NCBI GenBank assembly: GCA_964437445.1
Contig: CAYTGR010000015.1
Span: forward strand, 1 to 64,000
DNA length: 64,000 nt
Direction of reading: 5' to 3'
Source of the DNA: CAYTGR01 sp964437445
GTDB taxonomy: Bacteria; Chloroflexota; Anaerolineae; B4-G1; SLSP01
Shown here: in pieces, positions 8,590 through 17,808 of the stretch
Layout of the letters: each line of letters begins with the position of its first letter
How positions within the stretch are numbered: the stretch's first letter is position 1
Made by a program: the position numbers and the translations under genes
The notes under the pieces: generated by a model
Databases searched by the model: none
Told to the model about the DNA's origin: nothing
The model's input: the letters and a program-made list of their open reading frames with translations, nothing else

Positions 8590-11500
8590 ATGACTTTAGT
8601 CTGGTGGCGTTTTCCCGCATCGTTATCGTTAGTTTTCCCTCAGAATCTGGCTGGGGTTTTACTGGCCGTACTTTATACTGTCGCCATCATTTTCTTCTTG
8701 TGGCGGTATCAAGCCGACTTTGTGCGTCTGCACCGGCGACAGTGGCTGCTCTTTGCTTTGTCTCTGTTGCTCATGGTCCCGGCCCATGCGCTCTTGATCC
8801 TTTATCGCAACCAGATGGATTTCCTGCCGGCCTACCCGGCTAATATTTTGCCGACCCCCTCTACGGCTCCGCTGTTGGGCCTGTTGCTGGTGGCAGCGGT
8901 GGCGGCCTGGTTAGGACCAGGGCCAGGGCTGGTAGCCGGTCTGGTAGCCGGTCTGGTGCGGGCCTGGTTTTATCCACTCAATCTGAACGATATTTTTGCC
9001 CTGGCTGTCTGGGGCGGCGTGGTGGGAGTCTGTCTACGGCAACCGTACCGCGGTTTGCTGTTCAACCTGCTACGCCGGCCCGTGGTGGTGTTGCCCCTGG
9101 CTACGTTGGCCTCTCTCCTTGTCCTGGGGGTGACCCGAGTGGTTGAATTGATCCCCCCTGGCGGCCTGCTGGCGGTGGATTACGCCTTTGGCACCCTTCG
9201 ATCCGATGTCATCCTGCTTTTGCTGATGGCGTTGGGGCAGGGGCTGGTGCTGGAACTGTTCTTTCTCTTCCCCGGGCTGCGCCCGGCCCAACGCTCTGAT
9301 GTTGTTCCGGGGTACAGCCGTTCTCTCAGGACTCGTTTTCTGGTCACCATTATCCCCCTGGTGCTGGCCAGTGTCGTCGGGTCGGTGCTGGCGGTGACCA
9401 CGCGGGCGATCAGTCTGGCTCGCGACCAGGCGTTGGCCGAGATGAGCCGCAGTGCGGCCAATGCCGCGGATGGCATGGCCCATTTCTATTATTCCGGCCC
9501 CAGTTTGCTGGCGACCTTTGCTTCCAGCCTGAACATGGCGGACCTGGCTGCCAGCCGTTCCCAAATGGAGAAATATCGTGAGGCCGTGCCTTTTTTCCAG
9601 GAACTCATCCTCGTTGACAGCGCCGGTGTGGTGCGAGAATCGGTCCCTGAGCGCCAGACCGTTGATAAAAGCCTGACCCCAGAAGAGGAAATTGCCCTGC
9701 AGCAGGCGCTAGATTTTGAGATTTCGCAGGTGACACCACTAAGTCCTTTGCCCGCCGGCGAGGCGTATGTGACGTTTGTCCAGCCGATTCTTTCTGAGAC
9801 CTCAGAGATCCCCCAGGGGGTCTTGCTGGGCCGGATTCAGATGCACGTCAATCCTGAGACCGAGCGGGTGTTGGAAGGGTTGCAATTCACCCGCCAGACC
9901 GGCACCGGTTTCATTTTAGACGATCGGGGATTGATCATTGCCCATCCCAAGCAGGGATCGGTGCTCCGCCCCTGGAACTCTAATCCGGAGGATGCGCAGT
10001 ACCGATATAAAGTGGCCGTGGGCACCGCCTACGAGGATATTGACCTGGAGGGTGAACGGGTTTTGACTTACATGCGGCAGGTAGAGGGGACACCCTATAC
10101 GGTAGTGCTGCAATTGCCCTACGCGACGGTGCTGGAGACGGCTACCGTGATTTCCAGCCCCCTGCTCCTGGTGCAGGTGATCATCGGCGCGATCTTGCTG
10201 CTGGTGATCCCCGTCTTGTCGCAGCGCATTACCCGCCCGTTGGATACCCTGTCACAGGCTGCACACCGCATCGCTCAGGGTGAGTTGGGATCGCCGGTGC
10301 GCATTTCCGGCGAGGACGAGGTGGCCCAACTGGGGCGGGCCTTTGAGCAGATGCGGCTCGGCCTGCGCGCCCGCCTGAATGACCTTTCGCTCTTGTTGCG
10401 GGTCACTCAATCCGTCTCGGCCACTTTGGACCTGGAACAAGGGGTGCTACCTGTTCTATCTGGCGCCTTGGAGCAGACCGGCGCAACCATCGCCCGGTTT
10501 GTGCTGTTGGGCAGTGGTGAGCGCATCGCGCGTGTTCTTTCGCAAGGCACCGAGGAACCGGCCTTTGGGTCAATGGATCGCGCCTTTGCTACCGCCCTGG
10601 CCCGGCGGCGCGATCCGCTGGTGATCCCGGATCTCCAGCGGACCGGGGCGGGCGGCTTGCCGTCCAGCCGGCTGCGGAGCGTGGCGGCTTTCCCGCTGCG
10701 CACCAAGGAGCGTACGGTGGCAGTGCTCTGGGTCGGGGCCGAGGAAGCCAATGTCTTTGACGAGGTCCGCATTAACTTTTTGAACACGCTGGCCGGTGAA
10801 GCTACCGTTTTGGTGGAGAACGTCCGCCACTTTCAGGCTGCTGAGGGCGGACGGCGGCGGCTGGCGGCGATTCTTGCCAGCACCAGCGATGCCATTCTGG
10901 TTACCGACCAGGAGGGCCGTCTCCTGTTGATCAATCCGGCGACACAACGCCTTTTGGGATTGGATGAGTCGTGCTATGGCCGGGCCATTAACGAATTGGG
11001 CCTGCCGGCCTCCTTGGAGACTGTCCTTAGCCGTCCCGAGGCCGACCAACCGGCCCCGCCGTCGGTGGAGGTCGCTTTGGACCGGCGGACCTTTGTAGCC
11101 AGCATCGCTCCGATCATGACCGCCGAGGGGCAGGCCATGGGCCGGGTGGCGGTTTTGCGGGACGTGACGTATTTTAAAGAACTGGATGAAATGAAGTCAG
11201 ACTTCGTTTCCACCGTCTCGCACGATTTGCGCGCTCCGTTGACTTTTATGCGCGGTTACGCCACCATGTTGACCATGGTGGGGGAACTCAATGAAAAGCA
11301 GCACGAGTATCTCAATCATATCCTGGAAGGGATTGAGCAGATGAGCGCCTTGATCGGCGATCTGCTCAATCTGCGCCGGATTGAGGCCGGAGTCGGCATT
11401 AAGCAGGAGCCGTGCCGCCTGGGGGTGGTGTTGGTGGAGGCCGTGGATACCATGCGCGCTCGCGCCGCCGCCAAGGGGATCACCCTGGGGTTGGAGCGGG

Positions 11501-11877
11501 CCGAGGGCTCGCCGACCATCATCGGGGACCGCACTCTGTTGCGCCAGGCCATCGGCAATCTGGTGGATAATGCCATTAAGTACACCGCGGCCGGCGGGCA
11601 GGTGCGCGTGGGGTTGGAGGTGGCGAGCCAGGAGGTGATCGTGCGGGTGGCCGATACCGGCATTGGGATCGCCCCTGAGGATCAGGTGCGGTTGTTTGAA
11701 AAATTCTATCGCGTCAAACGGCGCGAAACGGGTGAAATCCCCGGCACCGGCCTGGGGTTAGCGTTGGTCAAATCCATCGTGGAGCATCACGGCGGCCGGG
11801 TCTGGGTGGAAAGCGAAATGAACAAGGGTACCATCTTCTACATTGCCCTGCCGCTGCCCCCTGAGGGTAAACCATAA
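8590..11877 (+). CDS. Large membrane histidine kinase (multi-TM, Cache, HAMP, GAF, PAS, HisKA, HATPase)
   Basis: A 1095-residue sensor. Residues 20-235 hold several membrane helices; an in-frame short repeat gives GLVAGLVAGLVRA near 113-125. After a further helix (about 250-275) comes an extracytoplasmic Cache-like sensor (about 280-515), another helix (about 520-545), HAMP (about 545-595), GAF (about 610-745), PAS (about 755-860) and the kinase core. The phospho-acceptor is H878 in STVSHDLRAPLTF; the ATP domain shows NLVDNAIKY, VADTGIGIAP and GTGLGLALV. There is no receiver domain, so the partner is a separate regulator, possibly the LuxR-type one at 15159. AGTGAGGA precedes the ATG. It heads an apparent five-gene operon. 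The signal sensed is unknown. Confidence 0.9.
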   Translation: MTLVWWRFPASLSLVFPQNLAGVLLAVLYTVAIIFFLWRYQADFVRLHRRQWLLFALSLLLMVPAHALLILYRNQMDFLPAYPANILPTPSTAPLLGLLLVAAVAAWLGPGPGLVAGLVAGLVRAWFYPLNLNDIFALAVWGGVVGVCLRQPYRGLLFNLLRRPVVVLPLATLASLLVLGVTRVVELIPPGGLLAVDYAFGTLRSDVILLLLMALGQGLVLELFFLFPGLRPAQRSDVVPGYSRSLRTRFLVTIIPLVLASVVGSVLAVTTRAISLARDQALAEMSRSAANAADGMAHFYYSGPSLLATFASSLNMADLAASRSQMEKYREAVPFFQELILVDSAGVVRESVPERQTVDKSLTPEEEIALQQALDFEISQVTPLSPLPAGEAYVTFVQPILSETSEIPQGVLLGRIQMHVNPETERVLEGLQFTRQTGTGFILDDRGLIIAHPKQGSVLRPWNSNPEDAQYRYKVAVGTAYEDIDLEGERVLTYMRQVEGTPYTVVLQLPYATVLETATVISSPLLLVQVIIGAILLLVIPVLSQRITRPLDTLSQAAHRIAQGELGSPVRISGEDEVAQLGRAFEQMRLGLRARLNDLSLLLRVTQSVSATLDLEQGVLPVLSGALEQTGATIARFVLLGSGERIARVLSQGTEEPAFGSMDRAFATALARRRDPLVIPDLQRTGAGGLPSSRLRSVAAFPLRTKERTVAVLWVGAEEANVFDEVRINFLNTLAGEATVLVENVRHFQAAEGGRRRLAAILASTSDAILVTDQEGRLLLINPATQRLLGLDESCYGRAINELGLPASLETVLSRPEADQPAPPSVEVALDRRTFVASIAPIMTAEGQAMGRVAVLRDVTYFKELDEMKSDFVSTVSHDLRAPLTFMRGYATMLTMVGELNEKQHEYLNHILEGIEQMSALIGDLLNLRRIEAGVGIKQEPCRLGVVLVEAVDTMRARAAAKGITLGLERAEGSPTIIGDRTLLRQAIGNLVDNAIKYTAAGGQVRVGLEVASQEVIVRVADTGIGIAPEDQVRLFEKFYRVKRRETGEIPGTGLGLALVKSIVEHHGGRVWVESEMNKGTIFYIALPLPPEGKP

Positions 11878-11945
11878 GTGCCGGTAGACAGAGGGACGGC
11901 CGGACAGAGGGGACCCCTGGCTTTCCTGTGGGTTGAGACAGGGAG

Positions 11946-12476
11946 ATGACCATGGCGATCAACTGGGGCCCGCTGGCTTTTTTCCTGCTGGTGCTGGCAC
12001 TGTTTCTCTTTTACCTGGCCCGCCGTACCCGCGCCGCGACGGGGCTTCCCCGGGGTCGGGTGATCTATGCCGATACCGGGCGCTGGGAGCAGCTGGCGCA
12101 GCCCCTGGTCTCCCGGCGCTTGGGATTGATCGGTCGTCCCGATTACCTGGTCGCTGATGGGCTGGATGTCCTGCCGGCGGAGGTCAAATCCCATGCCGCT
12201 CCCGCGCAACCTTACCCCTCTCACGTCATGCAGCTGGCGGCTTACTGCGCGCTGGTCGCCGAGACCTACGGCCGCCGTCCCTCGCACGGCATCCTGCGCT
12301 ATGCCAACACTACGTTTGAGGTCCCCTTTACGCCGGCGCTGGAAACCCGGCTGGCGGAGATCCTGACGGCCATGCGGGCCGATCTGGCGGCTGGCGATGC
12401 CCCACGCGACCACGACGATCCCCGACGTTGCCAGGCCTGTGCCTACCGCGATCTCTGTCCCGAATCCCTGGCCTGA
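11946..12476 (+). CDS. Membrane-anchored Cas4/Dna2-like PD-(D/E)XK nuclease
   Basis: A 176-residue protein with an N-terminal membrane helix (about residues 7-24) and a RecB/Cas4-type nuclease domain. The catalytic pattern is intact: GRPDYLV (D66), AEVKS (E79, K81) and QLAAY (Q96, Y100). The C-terminus has CQACAYRDLC (C162, C165, C171), which matches the three C-terminal iron-sulfur ligands of Cas4. The usual N-terminal fourth cysteine is absent and the region is occupied by the membrane helix. Cas4/Dna2 enzymes cut DNA ends or process spacers; no cas gene or CRISPR array is near. It sits between two histidine kinases, three bases from the next start, so it is co-transcribed with signalling genes. 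Its substrate and role are unknown. Confidence 0.8.
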   Translation: MTMAINWGPLAFFLLVLALFLFYLARRTRAATGLPRGRVIYADTGRWEQLAQPLVSRRLGLIGRPDYLVADGLDVLPAEVKSHAAPAQPYPSHVMQLAAYCALVAETYGRRPSHGILRYANTTFEVPFTPALETRLAEILTAMRADLAAGDAPRDHDDPRRCQACAYRDLCPESLA

Positions 12477-12479
12477 CCT

Positions 12480-13661
12480 ATGTTGATTTTGGACCTCAAG
12501 CTGACTCTCTTTCTGATACTCCTGTTAGCTGCCGCAGCGATCTGGGGAGCTGTGCGCTGGGGGCAACACCGGTCCGCGGCTCCGACCGGCTTGGCACCGA
12601 CGTTGGAGCTGGCCCCCTTTGGGCTGGCCCTGTTGGAGGGGACCCAGGTCCGCTACGCCAACGCCTGCGCTCGCCGTCTGCTGGAGCTGCCGGCGGTCTC
12701 CGGCTCGCTCCCCGATGCGCCGTGGCTGGACGTCCTGGAGAGCGATCGGACGGCCGCGCGCGCCGACGGTCGTGGGGCCGGCCGCTACCGGACGGTGCCG
12801 GCTCAGCCCGCCACGCCCTTTGCCACCGGGGAGCGGGTGATCCGCTGGTGGGTCGCGCCGGCCGGCCCTCAAGATCTGCTGTTCTTGTTAGACATTACGG
12901 CACAACAGGAAACAGAAGAGGCGGCCCGCTATCTGATCCATGACCTTTCTCACGAACTGCGCACACCGATAGCGACCATCCTCACCCACAGTGAAATCTT
13001 AGGGCTCTCCGATCTTTCCGAAGAGCTGCGCGCCCAGTCACTCCGATTGTTGAAAGAGGAGACCCAGCGGATGGCCCGGCTCGTCAACGATATGTTGGAA
13101 CTGGGACGTCTGGAGATGAGCGTTGAGCTGGTGTGCCGCCCGTTGGATTTGCTGGCGCTGGCAGAAGAGGTGGTGCTCCAGAGCACCCCGCGGGCGGCCG
13201 AACGGGGTATCGCCCTCACGCTGGAGGCTGAAGACCCGTTGCCGCCCGTCTTAGGCGATGCGGACCGCCTGAAGCAGGTCTTCCTCAATTTGCTGGACAA
13301 CATTTTCAAGTATTGCCGGCCGGGCGACCGGGCCATGATCTCTTTGCGGCGTGGATTCGGTGGAGTGATCTGTACCGTCCGCGATACCGGCCCTGGCATC
13401 CCGGCCCGCCATCTGCCTCACGTCGCTCGCCGGTTTTACCGGGCGGCGCCGAAGGATGTGCCGGGCAGTGGCCTGGGATTGTCACTCGTGGCCGAGATCC
13501 TGCGCCGGCATGACAGTCGCCTGGAACTGAAGAGCTACACCGAGGGCGAAACGGGAACCTGGGCGCAGTTCCAGTTGCCGACGGTGGCCGGCGAGACCGT
13601 CAAGCGCGGGGAGGCACCTCCTGAAGTAGGAATTACCTCAGGGCTGCCAGGGGAGCATTAA
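12480..13661 (+). CDS. PhoR-like membrane histidine kinase
   Basis: A 393-residue kinase with one N-terminal membrane helix (about residues 5-25), a short PAS-like region (about 40-135), HisKA with H158 in DLSHELRTPIATI, and an HATPase domain with NLLDNIFKY, VRDTGPGIPA and GSGLGLSLV. The architecture resembles PhoR-type sensors. It starts three bases after the Cas4-like gene stops, and its own stop is followed immediately by the next ATG, so the group is tightly coupled. There is no receiver on the protein; the LuxR-type regulator two genes downstream is the nearest partner candidate, though PhoR-type kinases more often pair with OmpR-type regulators such as the one at 15926. Confidence 0.88.
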   Translation: MLILDLKLTLFLILLLAAAAIWGAVRWGQHRSAAPTGLAPTLELAPFGLALLEGTQVRYANACARRLLELPAVSGSLPDAPWLDVLESDRTAARADGRGAGRYRTVPAQPATPFATGERVIRWWVAPAGPQDLLFLLDITAQQETEEAARYLIHDLSHELRTPIATILTHSEILGLSDLSEELRAQSLRLLKEETQRMARLVNDMLELGRLEMSVELVCRPLDLLALAEEVVLQSTPRAAERGIALTLEAEDPLPPVLGDADRLKQVFLNLLDNIFKYCRPGDRAMISLRRGFGGVICTVRDTGPGIPARHLPHVARRFYRAAPKDVPGSGLGLSLVAEILRRHDSRLELKSYTEGETGTWAQFQLPTVAGETVKRGEAPPEVGITSGLPGEH

Positions 13662-15113
13662 ATGGCGCGTAAACGGTGGATGTTGCTGCTTATTCCCGTT
13701 TTGTTAGCCGCCTACTGGCTGCTTCCCATCCACGGGCAGGTGGTAGTGTTGACGGGAACCGCCGCGCCCTGGTCCTGGCCGCAGCTGCGGCTGGATCCAC
13801 CCGTGCCTCAGCCGGGTCAGGCCGTGACCGCTTATGTGACCGATGGGCAGCCCTGGGCTTTCGTGTTGTTGACGGTGGCCGGAGAGCCCCTGGAGCAGGC
13901 CGAATGGCACAATACGGCCAGCGGTATCTGGACCTGGACCTGGCACTTTACTGCGCCGGTTAGTCCTGACTATGAGGTCATTTTCTACCACGATTGCGCC
14001 ACCGGCTGCGTGGAGCGGGGCCGGCTGGTGGTCGGAACGCCTCCCACGGTCAGCCCGGCGGGGCTGCCGACCAAACTGGGGCTGGTGATGCCCAGCCCGA
14101 CCCGTGATTGGCACGGTCGCAGCGGCTGGGGCGTGGAGCTCACCTACGCCCGGCTGGCTGAAGCGGATTACTGGGGAGCGGATAGCCTGGCCGCGCGGGT
14201 GCAGCGTGACACGGCTCAGGGATTGCGGGTCCTGGTCCGCGTAGATTATGCTCAGGGCCAGAGTTTGCCGCCGGCGGATGATTATCTGGCTTTGACGGAA
14301 TATCTGGCCTATCTGCAACGCCTGGCCCGTGATGCGCGCCTGCAAGGGGTATACGGCTACATCATCGGCAGCGATTTCAACACGCGGGAGGCCAACACGC
14401 TGACCTCGGATCATTGGGTGACACCGGAATGGTATGCCCGTCTGTTCAACGGGTACGGTGAGCCGCCGCTGCACACCGATAACGCAGTGCAGGTGATTCG
14501 GGCCGCGAATCCCAGGGTGCGCGTCCTGGTCGGACCGGTGCGCCCCTGGAACACGGATCAGGGTGGCTCCGGCGAGGACTATCCGGCCGCGTCCTGGCTG
14601 GACTATATGGCGACGCTGGTGCAACGGTTGGATGAGGGCGCTCGCGCCAAGGCGGCGGCCGGGATTCCCCTGGCCGCGCCGGACGGTTTTGACGTGCAGG
14701 CCCCCGGTCGGCCGGCCGCGCCCGAGCTCGCCGGGCACGCGCGCGCCGATGAGCCGCGGCTGGCATTGCCGCGCGCGGCCTGGGGTGGAGCCCAGGTGGG
14801 GTTCCAGGTTTACCGCGACTGGTTGAAGATCATCAACGCCTCCGAAACCATGCGCGGGCTACCCATCTACATTGTCTCTACCAACACCTTTGACCGCGAG
14901 GCAGGCGTCCCCCCGGCTCAAAACTATCCGCAGGGCTGGTTGACCACCGCGTTAGGGGTTGTCAATGCCGAGCCACAAGTGCAGGCCCTCTGCTGGTTCC
15001 TGGACGAGTTCCCCCACAGCGAGCAATGGGACTACTTCAGCCTGACACGCCACCCGGGACGGTTGGTGGACGCGGCGGAGGAATTTGATTGGCTATTGCG
15101 GGAAGAGCCGTAG
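13662..15113 (+). CDS. Hypothetical secreted or membrane-anchored TIM-barrel-like protein
   Basis: A 483-residue protein I do not recognise as a named family. Residues 7-23 form a signal peptide or anchor. About 40-130 look like an immunoglobulin-like beta domain. From about 140 onward the pattern of alternating strands and helices, with LRVLVRVDY, GYIIGSDFN and GLPIYIVSTN as strand ends, resembles clan-A glycoside hydrolase barrels. Where such enzymes have an NEP acid/base motif this one reads GSDFN, and the late strand ends in STN rather than a glutamate, so catalysis of the usual kind is doubtful. It is joined end to start with the preceding kinase gene, suggesting a role in sensing or handling an extracellular ligand for that system. 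Confidence 0.55.
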   Translation: MARKRWMLLLIPVLLAAYWLLPIHGQVVVLTGTAAPWSWPQLRLDPPVPQPGQAVTAYVTDGQPWAFVLLTVAGEPLEQAEWHNTASGIWTWTWHFTAPVSPDYEVIFYHDCATGCVERGRLVVGTPPTVSPAGLPTKLGLVMPSPTRDWHGRSGWGVELTYARLAEADYWGADSLAARVQRDTAQGLRVLVRVDYAQGQSLPPADDYLALTEYLAYLQRLARDARLQGVYGYIIGSDFNTREANTLTSDHWVTPEWYARLFNGYGEPPLHTDNAVQVIRAANPRVRVLVGPVRPWNTDQGGSGEDYPAASWLDYMATLVQRLDEGARAKAAAGIPLAAPDGFDVQAPGRPAAPELAGHARADEPRLALPRAAWGGAQVGFQVYRDWLKIINASETMRGLPIYIVSTNTFDREAGVPPAQNYPQGWLTTALGVVNAEPQVQALCWFLDEFPHSEQWDYFSLTRHPGRLVDAAEEFDWLLREEP

Positions 15114-15158
15114 CCGTTGGGGGCTATGCGGTGGACTGGCTAAGACGGGGAGGCGCGG

Positions 15159-15800
15159 GTGGCGGACAAAATTCGTGTCCTGTTGGCGGATGACCATCCT
15201 GCTTTGCGCATGGGGCTGGGGGTGCTGTTGAACCGCGTCCCCGATCTGGGCGTGGTGGGGGAGGCTGAAAGCGGGGAGGAGGCCCTGGCGCTGCTGGAGA
15301 CCTTAGCGCCCGACGTGGCGGTGTTGGATTGCCAGCTGCCCGGTCTGGAAGGGGCGGCCGTAGCGGCCACCGCGCGGCAGCGGGGCTGGCCGGTCCGCAT
15401 CCTGGCCCTCAGTGCCTACGACGACGATCGTTATCTGTACGAGATGTGGGCCGCCGGGGCCGTGGGCTATCTGCTCAAAAATGAAGCGCCCGGCCAGATT
15501 GTGGCGGCCGTGCTGGCGGCAGCGCGCGGCGCCTCCCTCTGGTCGGCGGAGCAGGAGCGCCGCGCTCGCCGTTGGCAGGCGGAGGTGGCGCGGTTGCGGG
15601 CCAGTCTCACCGACCGTGAGCGCGAAGTCCTGTTGCAAATGGTGGCCGGGTTGAGTAATAAAGAGATCGCTGTCGCCCTGGGGGTCACTGAACGGACCGT
15701 GGAGTTTCACGTGGGGAACATCCTGCGTAAACTGGGGGTGATTTCGCGGGTGGAAGCGGCGGTCTGGGCCAGCGTGCACATGAAAGATGGCCATTCTTGA
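15159..15800 (+). CDS. NarL/LuxR-family response regulator
   Basis: A 213-residue two-domain regulator. The receiver has the acidic pair in LLADDHPAL (D11, D12) and the phospho-acceptor D57 in AVLDCQLPG. The C-terminal LuxR helix-turn-helix spans about 149-195 (LTDREREVLLQMVAG, then NKEIAVALGVTERTVEFHV). The start is GTG at 15159, well placed after GGGGAGG. It closes the kinase operon that starts at 8590 and is the obvious output for at least one of the two kinases there. Its stop codon overlaps the -35 of the promoter for the next gene. Confidence 0.92.
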   Translation: MADKIRVLLADDHPALRMGLGVLLNRVPDLGVVGEAESGEEALALLETLAPDVAVLDCQLPGLEGAAVAATARQRGWPVRILALSAYDDDRYLYEMWAAGAVGYLLKNEAPGQIVAAVLAAARGASLWSAEQERRARRWQAEVARLRASLTDREREVLLQMVAGLSNKEIAVALGVTERTVEFHVGNILRKLGVISRVEAAVWASVHMKDGHS

Positions 15801-15825
15801 CATTCAAGCTCCTGCATGGTATTAT
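15797..15825 (+). promoter_or_regulatory. Sigma-70-type promoter with consensus -35 and extended -10
   Basis: TTGACA (15797-15802), a 17-base spacer, then TATTAT (15820-15825) preceded by TGG. The -35 overlaps the stop codon of the LuxR-type regulator, so the OmpR-type regulator downstream has its own promoter. Transcription would start near 15832, leaving a leader of about 95 bases. Confidence 0.75.
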
Positions 15826-15925
15826 TTAGACGCAGGTCTAATAAAATTTATTGCGCGGCATGGCGTGGGCATAGGTGTCGTTTGGACGTTTTGACGATCA
15901 TCCGCAGGACTTTGAGGAGCTTTTT

Positions 15926-16636
15926 ATGATGGGAACTCAGGCCACAATTCTGGTGATTGATGACGATCACGAAATCCGGAATATGTTGAAGATGGCGTTG
16001 AGTGCCGAGGGGTTGAACGTCATTGTGGCTGAAGACGCCGTGGCCGGGTTACGGGCGGCTTACCAGTATCATCCCAACGTGATTTTGCTGGACATTATGA
16101 TGCCTAACGTGGATGGGTACGAGGCCTGCCGCCGCTTGCGGGAGATGACTGACGTGCCCATCATCTTTGTGACCGCTAAGGGCAGCATTGAGGACATTGT
16201 GCAGGGCTTCTCCTTAGGGGCTGACGACTATATTGTCAAGCCATTTAACATCTCTGAATTGAAATGCCGGTTGCTGGGCTCCCTGCGACGTCCCGGTGAA
16301 AAGGGACATGCCAAGCCGGAGGTGCTTTTTCCGGCCCCGGCGGTCATGCTGGATTGTGGCCGCCACGAACTGGTCATTGAGGACCGGACACTCTATTTGA
16401 CGCCCAAAGAGTTTGAGATTTTGCGCCTGTTGATCCGGCATATGGGCAAAGTGCTCAGTGCCGATACCATCCTGGCCCAGGTGTGGGGCCCGGAGCGGGT
16501 CGGTGAGCCGGATTTGGTCAAGCAATACATTTACCGGCTGCGCCAGAAACTGGAACAGGACCCCAATGCCCCGCGTTACATCCACACAGTATGGGGTGGG
16601 GGATATTATTTTGAGGCAGATAACTCTCTCTGGTGA
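15926..16636 (+). CDS. OmpR-family response regulator
   Basis: A 236-residue regulator: receiver (about 6-122) with IDDDHEIRN, phospho-acceptor D56 in ILLDIMMP, T83 and K105 in VKPF, and a winged-helix DNA-binding domain (about 135-232) with LTPKEFEIL and the recognition-wing YIHTVWGGGY. An upstream in-frame start at 15875 would add 17 residues, but GAGGAG lies six bases before the ATG at 15926, which also places the receiver start normally. It has its own strong promoter and is followed by a terminator, so it is a single-gene unit. The kinases at 12480 or 16702 are candidate partners. Confidence 0.93.
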   Translation: MMGTQATILVIDDDHEIRNMLKMALSAEGLNVIVAEDAVAGLRAAYQYHPNVILLDIMMPNVDGYEACRRLREMTDVPIIFVTAKGSIEDIVQGFSLGADDYIVKPFNISELKCRLLGSLRRPGEKGHAKPEVLFPAPAVMLDCGRHELVIEDRTLYLTPKEFEILRLLIRHMGKVLSADTILAQVWGPERVGEPDLVKQYIYRLRQKLEQDPNAPRYIHTVWGGGYYFEADNSLW

Positions 16637-16659
16637 GAAGAGCACGGTCAGAGCTGCCC

Positions 16660-16691
16660 ATCGCGCCCCTGGAGTGGGGCGCGATTTTTTT
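16660..16691. terminator. Intrinsic terminator between convergent regulator genes
   Basis: A perfect 10-base-pair stem (ATCGCGCCCC with GGGGCGCGAT) closes a six-base loop and is followed by a run of seven T on the plus strand (16685-16691). It ends the OmpR-type regulator. Reading from the other side it lies just after the REC-kinase stop and could serve both strands, although the T-tract favours plus. Confidence 0.85.
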
Positions 16692-16701
16692 CGTGAGCGC
16701 T

Positions 16702-17808
16702 TCATCTGGAATGGGGCGTTACAGCGGGCAGGTCTATGAAGAACAGGCTGCCTTTGCCGATTGTGCTCTCTACACCGACCCGCCCGCCTAACTTTTCGGC
16801 GATTCGCCGCACGATGGAAAGCCCCAGTCCGTAGCCCTTGAGCGTGACCTGGCTCAGTTGGGTGAACGGCACGAACAACCGGGCTTGCTCTTCCGGGGGG
16901 ATGCCCTGGCCGTTGTCCTGAATCCAGAAACGGATCAGGCCGTCTGGCTGAACGGTGGTGCCGAATTCCACCCGCGGTGGGCGTCCCCCATACTTAATGG
17001 CATTGCTGAGATAGTTCACCCACACTTCTTCTATCCAGGCGGCGTAACCGAGCGCCAAGGGCCACTCGGCAGGCAGGATGACCTCGGCCTCCGTTTGTTC
17101 AATCAGGTCCCGCAGCCGTTCCAGGGCGTTGGCCACGAGCGGCCCCATGGCGATAGGGCTAACCTGCACCGCGGCTTTGCGCACCTGAGATAATAATAGC
17201 AGCTCATCAATAATGTTGCTCATTTTGTGAGCGCTGCGGGTGATGACGGCCAGGTTCTCCCCTATTTCCTGGGGATCCATGGTATCGTGGTAGGCTTCCA
17301 ACGCTTCGCTGTAGCCTAAAATCAGGCTCAGGGGGTTCTGCAGGTCGTGGGCCACCGTGTGCGCAAAGGCGTCCAGCTCGTCATTTTGGGCTTGCAGCTC
17401 AGCGTTTAATTGCTGGAGTTTCAGCAGATCGGCGAAGCGAGCCATGGCGATAGTGATGGCCCGTTCCAGTTCGCGCGGGTTGGACGGTTTGAGCAGGTAA
17501 GCCCCTACGCCGGCGGCACTGCTTTCCTTGAGGAATTCCGACGTCTCAAACGCTGTCAGTACGACGATCGGGGTGGGGCAGCGCTTGTTGATCTGGCGGG
17601 CGGCTTCAATGCCGTTCATGTCGGGCATCTGAATGTCCATCAGCACTACGTCGGGCTGCAGAGTGCTCGTCATCTCTACCGCTTCATGTCCATTGCTCGC
17701 TATCCCCACGCTGGTGTATCCGATGTTCTCCAGGTGTCCGCGGATCATTTCACCGACCAGGTAATTGTCTTCGGCGATTAACACGCGAATGGTTTTGAGC
17801 TCTTTCAT
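16702..17808 (-). CDS. Hybrid protein: receiver domain followed by histidine kinase
   Basis: A 368-residue cytosolic protein with the receiver in front. The receiver (about 6-122) has AEDN (13-16) and phospho-acceptor D58 in VLMDIQMP. A short coiled linker leads to HisKA with H154 in VAHDLQNPLSLI, then HATPase with YLSNAIKYGG, IQDNGQGIPP and GYGLGLSIV. This receiver-kinase order is found in proteins that take phosphate from an upstream kinase and pass it on. The gene overlaps the preceding kinase gene (17805) by four bases, so the two are translated together and may form one relay. No membrane segment is visible. Confidence 0.9.
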   Translation of the reverse strand: MKELKTIRVLIAEDNYLVGEMIRGHLENIGYTSVGIASNGHEAVEMTSTLQPDVVLMDIQMPDMNGIEAARQINKRCPTPIVVLTAFETSEFLKESSAAGVGAYLLKPSNPRELERAITIAMARFADLLKLQQLNAELQAQNDELDAFAHTVAHDLQNPLSLILGYSEALEAYHDTMDPQEIGENLAVITRSAHKMSNIIDELLLLSQVRKAAVQVSPIAMGPLVANALERLRDLIEQTEAEVILPAEWPLALGYAAWIEEVWVNYLSNAIKYGGRPPRVEFGTTVQPDGLIRFWIQDNGQGIPPEEQARLFVPFTQLSQVTLKGYGLGLSIVRRIAEKLGGRVGVESTIGKGSLFFIDLPAVTPHSR

